DNA of 13,080 bases from Candidatus Competibacteraceae bacterium (GTDB lineage: Bacteria > Pseudomonadota > Gammaproteobacteria > Competibacterales > Competibacteraceae): positions 1 through 13,080 of the forward strand of contig JAGRHI010000063.1 of the NCBI GenBank assembly GCA_020445045.1, given 5' to 3'. Below are positions 5,578 through 12,766 of this stretch, piece after piece. The notes beneath the pieces are model-generated. The model was not told where the DNA came from and did not search any database. It saw only the letters and a list, made by a program, of their open reading frames with translations. Positions within the stretch are counted from its first letter, which is position 1; the number at the start of each line of letters is the position of its first letter. Position numbers and translations under genes: made by a program.

Positions 5578-8500
5578 TCAACGCTGAGGCGGGACACGAA
5601 CGCACCGAAACCCGACGCCCCTGGTCCTGAGCTCGGGGCCTTCGCCGCTCCGGAGCGCGGAGCGCAGGTTCACGGGCGAGTTGACGAACGAACTGCCGCG
5701 CAAGACCCGCCATACGGTGGATTTTCCTGGCCCTTCAGGATCGACAAAGGTTCCTCCAGATCGGTAGCCGTCGTACCGGTCCTGCACCCATTCCCAGACG
5801 TTACCGTGCATATCGTACAAGCCCAACGGGTTCGGCAATTTCTGCTTCACCTCATGGGCTTGGTTACCGGAGTTCCCGTCAAACCAGGCATATCGGCCAA
5901 GCTGGCTTTTATCCTCCCCGAACGACCAAGGGGTACGACTGCCGCCACGAACGGCGTATTCCCACCGCGCCTCGGTGGGTAGATTACCACCGGCTTGCTG
6001 GCAGAAGGAGCGGGCCTGTTCCCAGGTCACATTCACGACCGGCTGGTCATCGCGCTCCTTATGGTCTGAAACCACCCGAGCGTACTGCCGGTTGGTGGTC
6101 TCGGTGGTGGCGATCTGGAAGGCCGACAAGGCGACCACGCGCGGCGGTTCGACGATTTCAAAGACGGAGGCCATCGCTTCTCCCTTGATCGAACCCATGG
6201 TGAAGGTGCCCGGACAAATGGCGGCCCATTCGATGCCGTTTTCCGTCGTGGTCTCCGGCCCGCCGTAAAGGCGCGCATCGCTGTGGGCCGTGACCACGCG
6301 CCACGGCAGGGCGGCTTGAGAAATCCGTTTCGTGCCCGAAAAATCGACGGCTTTGGCGAGCGCGGCCAAGTCGTCGGCGGTCACGACCGCCCACGGTCCA
6401 GGATGATCGGCCAGACGGCGGGCGGTGGTGTCCGCGTCTCTTCGGTCCCTTCCCGGCGGCAAGATCACCAGCACTTGGGTGTTCCGGTTCAGTGTCGGAC
6501 TCGCTCCTCGCCATTCCTCCCAGTGTTTGGCCCAGTCCTGGCCGACCAGCACCTGATCGGCGCTACCTTTGTCCAGCAGCCGGATCGCCAGTTGGCGGGC
6601 GGCACGATCCTCGTCGTAAGAGGCGGCGATAATCACCAACGAGCGTTGCGGCCAGCCCTCGCCGCAGGCCCGGATCGGTTGCGCCAGGACGCCGGCGCGC
6701 AGCAGCGCGCTGTCGCTGCCCTCCAACCGTTCCGGATTCCCGCTCGCCGCCCAGCGCCAGTTCACCGGAATCTCGGCCCCGGCGGGGACTGCTTGCAGGG
6801 TCACGCTCTCTTTCGGGTTGCCGAGCGTGACCGTGTATTGGTTCGCTCCGGCGGGTTCCACGACGCGCAGCGTTTGCGCCGCCAGCACGGGATCGTTCTG
6901 GATGGGGTCTCGTACCCGCAAGCGCGGCGGGTCGGGAGTCATCCAACGGTAGCCGGCGACCGCGAACGCGGCCAGCGCTAGGGCAACGAGCAGGGTCGAG
7001 GCCAATGCCAGTCGGGGCGCATCCTTCAATGGTGGCGGCGATTCTCCCCTGAAAGGCCCGCCGGCAAACCCCAGTTCGCGCAGCCGGTGGCGGGTCGTGG
7101 CCGGCCGTTCGGCGAAGCGCCAGGTCAGATAAATCCTCGCGCCGTCGTCGTCCCGGTCGGTCGGCCGATGATCGGCGGCGGCGAATTCGCCCAGGCGGTC
7201 GTGGATTTCCGCTTGCAATTCCGCGTCGGCCAGTTCCGTCAGCCGGGCGGCGGCGGCCTCGGGCTCGGTGTACAACCGCAACAAGGCGTGTTCGACCTGC
7301 CAGCGCCGGCTGGCGAGCGAGTTTTGCCAGGGTAACAGGGGATTTTCCTGGGCTTGCTTGTCTCGGTCAGCTTCCTCGTGGCGCGCCCGCCACCAGTCCA
7401 GCGCCCGCCGCGCCAGGCTGCCGGATCGCGGCAGGTCATCGTTGAGGGGTTCGCCGCGCAACAGCCAGTTGATCAACCGTCGGCGAGATTCCGGGCGGGG
7501 GCTTTCGATCAGAATCCGGTCGATATTCCAGGGACTCGCCGCCAAACCCAGCACGGCGCGCAAGGTGTGCGCGGTGGCGGCATCGGCCTGTCCGCCGCCC
7601 AGCGCCACCACGGCGGCCCACTGCCGGGCGGGTCCGAACAACCCTTCGTCCGCCGGCGCGGCGAGCGGCGCTTCGGCTTCGACGCCACCGAGCCAGTCCG
7701 GCAATTGCGCCAACCCCACCACCTCCAGCCGGAAGCGGTACGCCGCGAACAAGGCGGCGAGTTGATCGCCGCTCGTGGAGCAGTCCACAAAACAGAGGCG
7801 CGGCCAATGTTGCAAGCCGTTCAGAAGCCGTCGGGTCTTTTCCCGGTACAGCGGATGGTCGAGCCGCCGCCGCAGCCCCGCGCCGTCGCAGAAGATCATC
7901 ACCTGCGCCTGGCGGCCCTGACCCTCCTCGGCCACCGGCCGATAGCCGAGCTGCTCCGGCCAATCGACCCGAAGGGGAACATCGGTAAAAAAGCCCTGCC
8001 GCGCCTCCAGCCCGGCGGCCCGTAAGGTCTCACTCAACCGCGCGGCAATTTCCCGAGGTGTCCGGGATGCCAGGTGACGATCCAACCAGAACCAGATCGC
8101 GCGCTCGTACACGGCGGGCTCGAAGCAAAACCGGACGAAGCCGCCGGCCCGGGCGGTCTGGTCCACCGTCTTGGCCAGATTCAGGCGGCGGGTGGGATCG
8201 TCGGCGACGAAGCGTTCGATGTTCCACACCAGTTGCCGGCGCGCCCGGGCGTCGATCAGCGCGCCGTCGTCGCGCGGCGGGGGAGGCAAGGGCTGCCAGC
8301 CAAAGCCTCGATAGGGTTGCGGCTTGGCCTGGATCACCGGAAACCGTCGTCGATAGCGCCACCACAACCCCCCGGCCAGCGCCACCGCGATCACGCCGAG
8401 CACGGTCAGCGGCCACGGACCGAGCCGGTTCGGTATTCGTACCGATTCGAGTGTGATTTCGTCGAGGCGCCAGGACCAAACCGCGTTGACGGGTTGATCG

Positions 8501-9012
8501 GGTAGGTCTGGATCGATGCTAGGTTGGGTCGGTATCGGCTGGGTAGGCGGTTCCGGTAGTTCTATAACGCGCACCGGGGTTGGCGGCCATAGCGCCCAGA
8601 TCGTGGTGGCGAGCGCCAGCAGCCCCATGAGAGCTAGCGGCAGCCACTGGGCGATGCGGGACGGCGGCGGCGGAGGGGGCGGCTCGAAAGCCGATGGGGC
8701 CGTTTCACCGGGCCGCGGCGGTTCGGGTCGGGGGGGGTCCGCCGTGGAGCGTTCCACCGGTTCTGGCCAGTCGGCTTCGTGATCCGGGCACCAGGCCACG
8801 AACAGACCTTCGAAGGTCTGACGCTGGGCGGGGGTTTTGATCAGCAGCGCGCCGAGCAGGGTTTTCAGTCCCGCCCGGTCCAGGCGCGGCTGGCACGCGA
8901 ATACATGGCGCAGCCGTTCGATTTCGCCCGGTCCGACCGGCACGCCGTTCAGGCGCAACGCAGCCAGGAAGTCGCCCAGTTCGGCCAGACGGTCGCGCCC
9001 GTCGAGCGGCAT
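5578..9012 (-). CDS. Three-TM multidomain protein with C-terminal cysteine-less SUMF1/FGE domain
   Basis: 1144 aa, last gene of the MoxR/TIR cluster. Layout: helical N-domain (1-80, FLAALRLNGVPVGPGEIERL), reminiscent of the N-termini of MoxR-partner CoxE/vWA proteins; Pro-rich linker with seven prolines (111-117); TM1 (about 119-142); Pro-rich loop (143-175); TM2 (198-217) followed by WWRYRRR; a large soluble region (about 240-660) with an alpha/beta part at VMIFCDGAGLRRRL (371-384), where a vWA MIDAS would be DxSxS but is not; TM3 (668-688); a Rossmann-like stretch (about 785-885, SLVIIAASYDEDRAARQLAI); and an FGE domain (about 920-1144) with CPGTFTMGS, LPTEARWEYAVRGG, NPLGLYDMHGNVWEWVQD, WRVLRGSSF and GFRCVRVPP. 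The catalytic Cys pair is absent (SSFVNSPVNLRSALR). The positive charges after TM2 place 218-667 in the cytosol and the FGE domain in the periplasm (inference). The gene starts 3 nt after the MoxR stop, implying translational coupling. Confidence 0.88.
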   Translation of the reverse strand: MPLDGRDRLAELGDFLAALRLNGVPVGPGEIERLRHVFACQPRLDRAGLKTLLGALLIKTPAQRQTFEGLFVAWCPDHEADWPEPVERSTADPPRPEPPRPGETAPSAFEPPPPPPPSRIAQWLPLALMGLLALATTIWALWPPTPVRVIELPEPPTQPIPTQPSIDPDLPDQPVNAVWSWRLDEITLESVRIPNRLGPWPLTVLGVIAVALAGGLWWRYRRRFPVIQAKPQPYRGFGWQPLPPPPRDDGALIDARARRQLVWNIERFVADDPTRRLNLAKTVDQTARAGGFVRFCFEPAVYERAIWFWLDRHLASRTPREIAARLSETLRAAGLEARQGFFTDVPLRVDWPEQLGYRPVAEEGQGRQAQVMIFCDGAGLRRRLDHPLYREKTRRLLNGLQHWPRLCFVDCSTSGDQLAALFAAYRFRLEVVGLAQLPDWLGGVEAEAPLAAPADEGLFGPARQWAAVVALGGGQADAATAHTLRAVLGLAASPWNIDRILIESPRPESRRRLINWLLRGEPLNDDLPRSGSLARRALDWWRARHEEADRDKQAQENPLLPWQNSLASRRWQVEHALLRLYTEPEAAAARLTELADAELQAEIHDRLGEFAAADHRPTDRDDDGARIYLTWRFAERPATTRHRLRELGFAGGPFRGESPPPLKDAPRLALASTLLVALALAAFAVAGYRWMTPDPPRLRVRDPIQNDPVLAAQTLRVVEPAGANQYTVTLGNPKESVTLQAVPAGAEIPVNWRWAASGNPERLEGSDSALLRAGVLAQPIRACGEGWPQRSLVIIAASYDEDRAARQLAIRLLDKGSADQVLVGQDWAKHWEEWRGASPTLNRNTQVLVILPPGRDRRDADTTARRLADHPGPWAVVTADDLAALAKAVDFSGTKRISQAALPWRVVTAHSDARLYGGPETTTENGIEWAAICPGTFTMGSIKGEAMASVFEIVEPPRVVALSAFQIATTETTNRQYARVVSDHKERDDQPVVNVTWEQARSFCQQAGGNLPTEARWEYAVRGGSRTPWSFGEDKSQLGRYAWFDGNSGNQAHEVKQKLPNPLGLYDMHGNVWEWVQDRYDGYRSGGTFVDPEGPGKSTVWRVLRGSSFVNSPVNLRSALRSGEGPELRTRGVGFRCVRVPPQR

Positions 9013-9015
9013 GGC

Positions 9016-10005
9016 TCAGCGCAACCGGGCGAGGTCCCCGGCGTCCTTGATCAAGGCCCCCAGCGCGGGCAATTCCGCCAGACGGCAACCTTCCAAGGTC
9101 CGAACGTCGACGCGCTGGGCGCCGAGAATGCTCAGCCAGGTCAGCAGTTCGGCGGTGGAGGGTTTTTTATCGAGCCCTTGCACCTCGCGCAGTTCCCAGA
9201 AACGCCGGCGGGCGGCGGCGCGGATTGGGGCGTCGAGGTTGGGAAAACCGCCGCCGTCCGCGCCCGCCATGCTTTCCACCGCCGCCTCGATCAGCGCCGG
9301 CGTCAGCTCGATGCGATGAAAAATGCAGCGGCGCAGAAAGGCATCCGGTAGCCGGCGCTCCTCGTTGCTGGTGACAATGACAATGGGTCGCCGACCCGAG
9401 CGCGGCGTGATCCATTGCGTGTGGTCGAAGGGGTGGGGAAAGCTGTGCTGGTCGAGTTCGTGCAGCAAATCGTTGGGAAAGTCGCGCGAAGCCTTGTCGA
9501 TCTCGTCGATCAGCACCACTGCGTCACCGTCGGTGTCGTAGGCTTGCCAAAGCGCCCGCGGGTGCAGAAAACCCCGCCGCACCGCTTCGGTTTCCTCGGC
9601 GATCTCCTGGCTTGGCGCTGGACTGGCCGAATGCGCCCAGTGCAGGTAGCCGACGGCGTCGAACTCGTACATCAGGTCCTGGGCGGTGGAGGTCGATTTG
9701 ACCAGGAACTTGAAGACCGGAATGCCGAAATACCCTCCCACGAAATCCGCCGCCTGGGTTTTGCCGGTACCGGGCTCGCCGGTCAGCAGCAGCGGACTGC
9801 CGGTGTGCAGCGCCATGTTCAGAGCGAGCCGCAGCTCGTTCGAAGGTCGGTAGCGCAACGCGGCTTCGGGATGGCTGCCCAGAAACGGCGGCGGTCGGCG
9901 TCGCGCCAGCCATTGCCGACTTTGGATCGGATCGTGAGCCGCCGGGTCCGCGACCGGCCCCGCGATCAGTTCGAACGGTAAATCGGGTAAATCGTCAGCG
10001 GCCAT
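9016..10005 (-). CDS. MoxR-type AAA+ ATPase
   Basis: 329 aa, AAA+ ATPase of the MoxR group, predicted to remodel partner proteins. Landmarks: LLLTGEPGTGKTQAADFV (Walker A GEPGTGKT, residues 76-83); VKSTSTAQDLMYEFDAVGYL (102-121), the KxSTxxxDL segment common in the group; VVLIDEIDKA (Walker B, Asp167-Glu168); sensor 1 VIVTSNEERRLPDAFLRRC with Asn214 and arginine-finger candidates Arg225-226; a C-terminal lid helix bundle with LDKKPSTAELLTWLSIL (278-294). All catalytic residues are present, so it should be active. ATG 10005 is preferred to the upstream TTG 10035 because GGAG (10014-10017) sits 8 nt upstream. It overlaps the end of the TIR gene by 11 bp and is 3 nt from the next gene, indicating a tightly coupled three-gene unit. 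MoxR ATPases normally pair with a vWA protein; here the downstream membrane protein is the candidate partner. Confidence 0.93.
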   Translation of the reverse strand: MAADDLPDLPFELIAGPVADPAAHDPIQSRQWLARRRPPPFLGSHPEAALRYRPSNELRLALNMALHTGSPLLLTGEPGTGKTQAADFVGGYFGIPVFKFLVKSTSTAQDLMYEFDAVGYLHWAHSASPAPSQEIAEETEAVRRGFLHPRALWQAYDTDGDAVVLIDEIDKASRDFPNDLLHELDQHSFPHPFDHTQWITPRSGRRPIVIVTSNEERRLPDAFLRRCIFHRIELTPALIEAAVESMAGADGGGFPNLDAPIRAAARRRFWELREVQGLDKKPSTAELLTWLSILGAQRVDVRTLEGCRLAELPALGALIKDAGDLARLR

Positions 10006-12331
10006 CCCGCGTGCTCCAGAAGTCCCGATCCTCAAGCCGTGGCGGCCAAGTGCCGGCTTGGCTTAGCTCGGTCAATTCGTCGAACAGATTGCCCCAGTTG
10101 TCCGGTTCCCCTCGGCGGATCGTGGCGACCGCTTGGTCGAAGGGTATTTCCTTCTTCCCGCCGAGCAGCAAATCGGGAAACGATTCCCGGTAACGGTCGT
10201 CGCAGCCGCAAATCGTTTCATTGCGAAAATAGTTGCGTAAATCCGGGCGGCGCACGGCGGCCAGCGGCTCCAGTTCGCCGAAGTGAAAACCCGGCTCGGT
10301 GTCGTACTCCTCGATCAGCCGTTCCACCGTGTCGGCCATCTCGTCGGTCTGTTCCGTTTCTAGGGCGAGGATGGAAATGATCCGAACTTGGCCTTGCCAG
10401 CCACTCGCGCCCAGTTCCGCGCCCAGCCGGCGGCGGCACCAGTCGGCGACGGCGCGCAACACGGCCGCGTCGACCGGGGTTTGACCCGCTTGCCAGCCCA
10501 ACACCAGGAAACAAAACGTCACGCCGGCCACCGCTTCCGAGTCGAGCAGACCGTCGAGCAAGGGTTGGCGCGGGTTGAGGTGGAACCGGCGGCGCACCAA
10601 GTCATCCACCCGTTGGGCGTTGTCCACGCGGCCGCTCAGATCGATGGCATGGAAAAAATACGCTTCCCGCTCACGCTGATCGTTCACCAGATGTTGCTTG
10701 ATCATTTCCGGGAAGTGGTGGGTGAGGCAACCGGGCGTGCCGAGCGCCACCACATGGACAATATGGCGCGTGGCGTAGGTGTAAAACGCGTTCCTCGCAC
10801 CCAGCAGTGTATCGCGCTGCCGGTGACGATCCAGCAGCAGGTTGACCAGATCGGGGTTCCGCAAGCGCGCCGGCGCCACCGTTTGCCAACTCGAATACCG
10901 GGTCCAGGCGGCGAACTGCCCGCAAGGCTGCTGGTGCAGCGCCACCACCGGATCGAGTCGGCGACAAAACACCGCCTCCAGCCAGTTCAGGCCGGCCTTG
11001 GCGGCGGCGTGAGCGTGGGCGCGCGGGTTACACCGCAACAGCACCGCGCCCTTGACGCCGTCCAGCAAGACGGACCCCTGGGCCAATGCTTCATACCCGG
11101 TCTCGCCCATCAGGTTGAGAAACAACGCCGAGACCGACCGGGATTGCTTGAGCCACTGGGCGAAATCCGGCCAGGGCACACACTCACCATCCGCCCGATC
11201 TTGCAATAACGAGCCCTCCCGCGAGGCCGGTCCATGGTAATACACCAGGCGGGTCGAGCCGGCTTGCAGGGCGGCGCGCAACGCCTTCGCGTCGGTCGCC
11301 AGCACCGGGTCAGGATTTTCCGGCCAGTGGCGCTGGAAAAAACGTTGCAAGTCGTGGAAATGCGAACTTCGTTGGCTTTCCCCGGAACCGGCCAGCACCA
11401 CCCGGCCGGGGAAGTAGCAGAGATGCCGGGAATACTCCGGGAAACCCGGCTCATTCTTCCCGTGAAATTCGACCGTCCAGCCCGCCTGGGCAAGCGGGCG
11501 GCCCCGGTAGGCGATGCGACCCCACGGCAGGACCTGAAACCGTTCTTCGTCGGTGATCAGCCGCACCCGGAGCGGCGCGTGGGTGGGATCGGCGGGACGA
11601 TCGGCGCCGAACGCCAGCGCGAGCAGTTGGCCCACCGTCGTCGGGTCGTCGCCGAACAGCAACTGGAACAGCATCTCGCCGTCGAGATCGTGGCCCACCA
11701 CCATCGCCGGTTCGGGGCAGTCCAGTTTCGGCTTGATCGCGCTGGGTTGGGCGGGCAGAAAAAACTGGTGCTCCCAGTGGTCGCGCCGGGCCTGGACGAA
11801 AATCGCCAGTTCGTGACGCGGGCCGGTTGGTTCCCACGTCGGCGGTGGCGTTGGGGTCAACTGCCGGACGGCCCAATCGGCGGCGCGGGCGTACAGGACG
11901 TTGCGGTCGCCCGGACTCATTTTATCGAGCGGTTCGGCCGGGCTGTTGATGCCCAGGGTATCGGCCAGGTTGACGACGCGGGGCTGGCCATCGATCTCGA
12001 CGGAAATCGTCAAGGCGGCCTTGGCGACGGTGCCGACATGGAGGATGCCCAGCTTCAACGTCTTGCATTCGGCCTGACGCAGCAGGAAGGGCAGCTCATA
12101 TTGGGTGATGTAGGGTGAGGTGAGGAAATCGTTGCTGACGAGCAGGATCGCGAGCTGCGATTCAGCCAACGCCTGTTGAATCTCTGGATGGAATTGGTCA
12201 CCGATGTCGATGCGTTTTCGGTCGTACCAAACTTTATCTCGGATGGCGGCCACGGCCTCCAGCGCCGAGACGAGTTCCGTCAAATAAGTGGAATTTTTGT
12301 GGCTGAAGCTGATGAAGATGTGGTGGTCCAT
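9995..12331 (-). CDS. TIR domain protein with CHAT-like middle and degenerate P-loop (iSTAND-like) C-terminus
   Basis: 778 aa. Residues 1-130 are a TIR domain: HIFISFSHKNSTYLTEL, VWYDRKRIDIGDQFHPEI, LAILLVSNDFLTSPYITQYEL, with Glu79 at the position of the NADase glutamate. After a Pro-rich linker (160-168), residues about 205-480 follow the layout of CHAT caspase-like domains: GEMLFQLLFGD, RVRLITDEERFQVLPWGRI (an LPWE-type motif), LVYYHGPAS with His366-Gly367, and SALFLNLMGETG (401-412). At the place of the CHAT catalytic Cys there is Met408/Gly409, so a protease is unlikely. Residues about 510-700 start with a hydrophobic strand and GTPGCLTHHF (531-540), which looks like a P-loop without GK[S/T], as in inactive STAND modules. 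Likely role: effector and signal hub, NAD+ cleavage by TIR on activation (inference). The gene overlaps the MoxR gene by 11 bp. Its own Shine-Dalgarno is weak, suggesting coupling to the small ORF upstream. Confidence 0.85.
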   Translation of the reverse strand: MDHHIFISFSHKNSTYLTELVSALEAVAAIRDKVWYDRKRIDIGDQFHPEIQQALAESQLAILLVSNDFLTSPYITQYELPFLLRQAECKTLKLGILHVGTVAKAALTISVEIDGQPRVVNLADTLGINSPAEPLDKMSPGDRNVLYARAADWAVRQLTPTPPPTWEPTGPRHELAIFVQARRDHWEHQFFLPAQPSAIKPKLDCPEPAMVVGHDLDGEMLFQLLFGDDPTTVGQLLALAFGADRPADPTHAPLRVRLITDEERFQVLPWGRIAYRGRPLAQAGWTVEFHGKNEPGFPEYSRHLCYFPGRVVLAGSGESQRSSHFHDLQRFFQRHWPENPDPVLATDAKALRAALQAGSTRLVYYHGPASREGSLLQDRADGECVPWPDFAQWLKQSRSVSALFLNLMGETGYEALAQGSVLLDGVKGAVLLRCNPRAHAHAAAKAGLNWLEAVFCRRLDPVVALHQQPCGQFAAWTRYSSWQTVAPARLRNPDLVNLLLDRHRQRDTLLGARNAFYTYATRHIVHVVALGTPGCLTHHFPEMIKQHLVNDQREREAYFFHAIDLSGRVDNAQRVDDLVRRRFHLNPRQPLLDGLLDSEAVAGVTFCFLVLGWQAGQTPVDAAVLRAVADWCRRRLGAELGASGWQGQVRIISILALETEQTDEMADTVERLIEEYDTEPGFHFGELEPLAAVRRPDLRNYFRNETICGCDDRYRESFPDLLLGGKKEIPFDQAVATIRRGEPDNWGNLFDELTELSQAGTWPPRLEDRDFWSTRDGR
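10014..10017 (-). promoter_or_regulatory. Ribosome binding site deciding MoxR start
   Basis: GGAG on the minus strand, 8 nt before ATG 10005 and inside the TIR coding region. It supports the internal ATG over the in-frame TTG at 10035. Confidence 0.6.
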
Positions 12332-12370
12332 GGGCTCAAGCGGCTCGAATCCGTCTCCGGGGTCAGCCCG

Positions 12371-12511
12371 CTAAGCGCCGGGTTCTTCCAGATCGGTCCA
12401 ATCCTCGACTTCGGCCATCGCGGCGAGGGCGCGGGTGTAGTCGCGCAAAACTTGTTGCAGGGCCGCCAGTTCGGCGCGGAATTCGCGGCAACGGTCGGCA
12501 TCCCGTGTCAT
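12371..12511 (-). CDS. Small helical protein, 46 aa, first partner of the TIR operon
   Basis: ATG 12511 to TAG 12371-12373, starting MTRDADRCREFRAELAAL and ending EDWTDLEEPGA. The middle (residues about 5-36) is a continuous amphipathic helix pattern (LAALQQVLRDYTRALAAM) that could form a short coiled coil. The C-terminus is acidic. In-frame TAA four codons upstream fixes the start region. A GAGG lies 12 nt before the ATG, a long spacing, so translation may be coupled to the 33-aa ORF that ends 17 nt earlier. It precedes the TIR gene by 39 nt on the same strand. Function unknown; possible regulator or adaptor of the TIR protein. It is called on frame quality and position; it is short enough to be chance. 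Confidence 0.5.
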   Translation of the reverse strand: MTRDADRCREFRAELAALQQVLRDYTRALAAMAEVEDWTDLEEPGA

Positions 12512-12528
12512 GGTCGAGCATTACCTCG

Positions 12529-12630
12529 TTATCGTTGAACCGCGAGGACCGTTCGGAAACACCAAGGTTTGATCTTTGCGGGAGTCGGCCTTTGCCGCGC
12601 AGCGCAGCGCAGCCGGGGTAGTCGTTGCAT
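12529..12630 (-). CDS. 33-aa basic ORF with perfect Shine-Dalgarno (possible leader peptide)
   Basis: ATG 12630 to TAA 12529-12531, beginning MQRLPRLRCAARQRPTPAK. It is Arg-rich (9 of 33) with two Cys. It is preceded by AAGGAGGTGA (12634-12643), a ten-base complement to the 16S 3' end, the best ribosome binding site in the window, with 3-nt spacing from its end and 6 from the GGAGG core. It lies between the candidate terminator and the 46-aa ORF at the head of the TIR/MoxR/FGE operon. It could be a translated leader or a real micro-protein. The sequence has no recognisable family, and codon use cannot decide at this length. Confidence 0.45.
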   Translation of the reverse strand: MQRLPRLRCAARQRPTPAKIKPWCFRTVLAVQR

Positions 12631-12633
12631 GGC

Positions 12634-12643
12634 TCACCTCCTT
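12634..12643 (-). promoter_or_regulatory. Perfect extended Shine-Dalgarno
   Basis: AAGGAGGTGA on the minus strand, immediately before ATG 12630. It is far stronger than the sites of the long genes in the operon and is the main support for the 33-aa ORF. Confidence 0.7.
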
Positions 12644-12670
12644 GTCCAAAGTCTAGAGAATCTTGGCGTC

Positions 12671-12696
12671 CACTTTTTCAGCCTACCTCAAAAGTG
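12671..12696. repeat. 7-bp inverted repeat overlapping terminator T-tract
   Basis: CACTTTT (12671-12677) and AAAAGTG (12690-12696), 12-nt loop. Its right arm includes the T-tract and base 12696 of the neighbouring terminator stem, so the two hairpins cannot both form fully. This is an attenuator-like arrangement, but unproven. Confidence 0.3.
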
Positions 12697-12708
12697 CCCG
12701 CTTCGGGC
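12690..12708 (-). terminator. Candidate intrinsic terminator of the repeat-protein gene
   Basis: On the minus strand GCCCG AAG CGGGC followed by ACTTTT: a 5-bp G/C stem (12696-12700 with 12704-12708), 3-nt loop and a short T-tract. It is placed 58 nt after the TAG of the upstream gene. The stem and T-tract are both short, so efficiency is uncertain. Confidence 0.42.
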
Positions 12709-12766
12709 TCGTTGGGAGAGTGGGGCGGACCATCCCATGACGTTAAGGATTGTCGGCGATGTGAGT

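Noticed and set aside
10006..10035. TTG 10035 as start of the MoxR gene
   Set aside because: No Shine-Dalgarno, and ATG 10005 has GGAG at 8 nt.
9995..12331. Active CHAT protease call
   Set aside because: The nucleophile position in LFLNLMGETG has no Cys, so activity cannot be supported.
12597..12611. Phase-variable GCGCA x3 repeat in the 33-aa ORF fusing it to the 46-aa ORF
   Set aside because: Losing one unit brings the starts into frame, but an in-frame TAA lies four codons before ATG 12511, so no fusion results; three copies are also too few to claim slippage.
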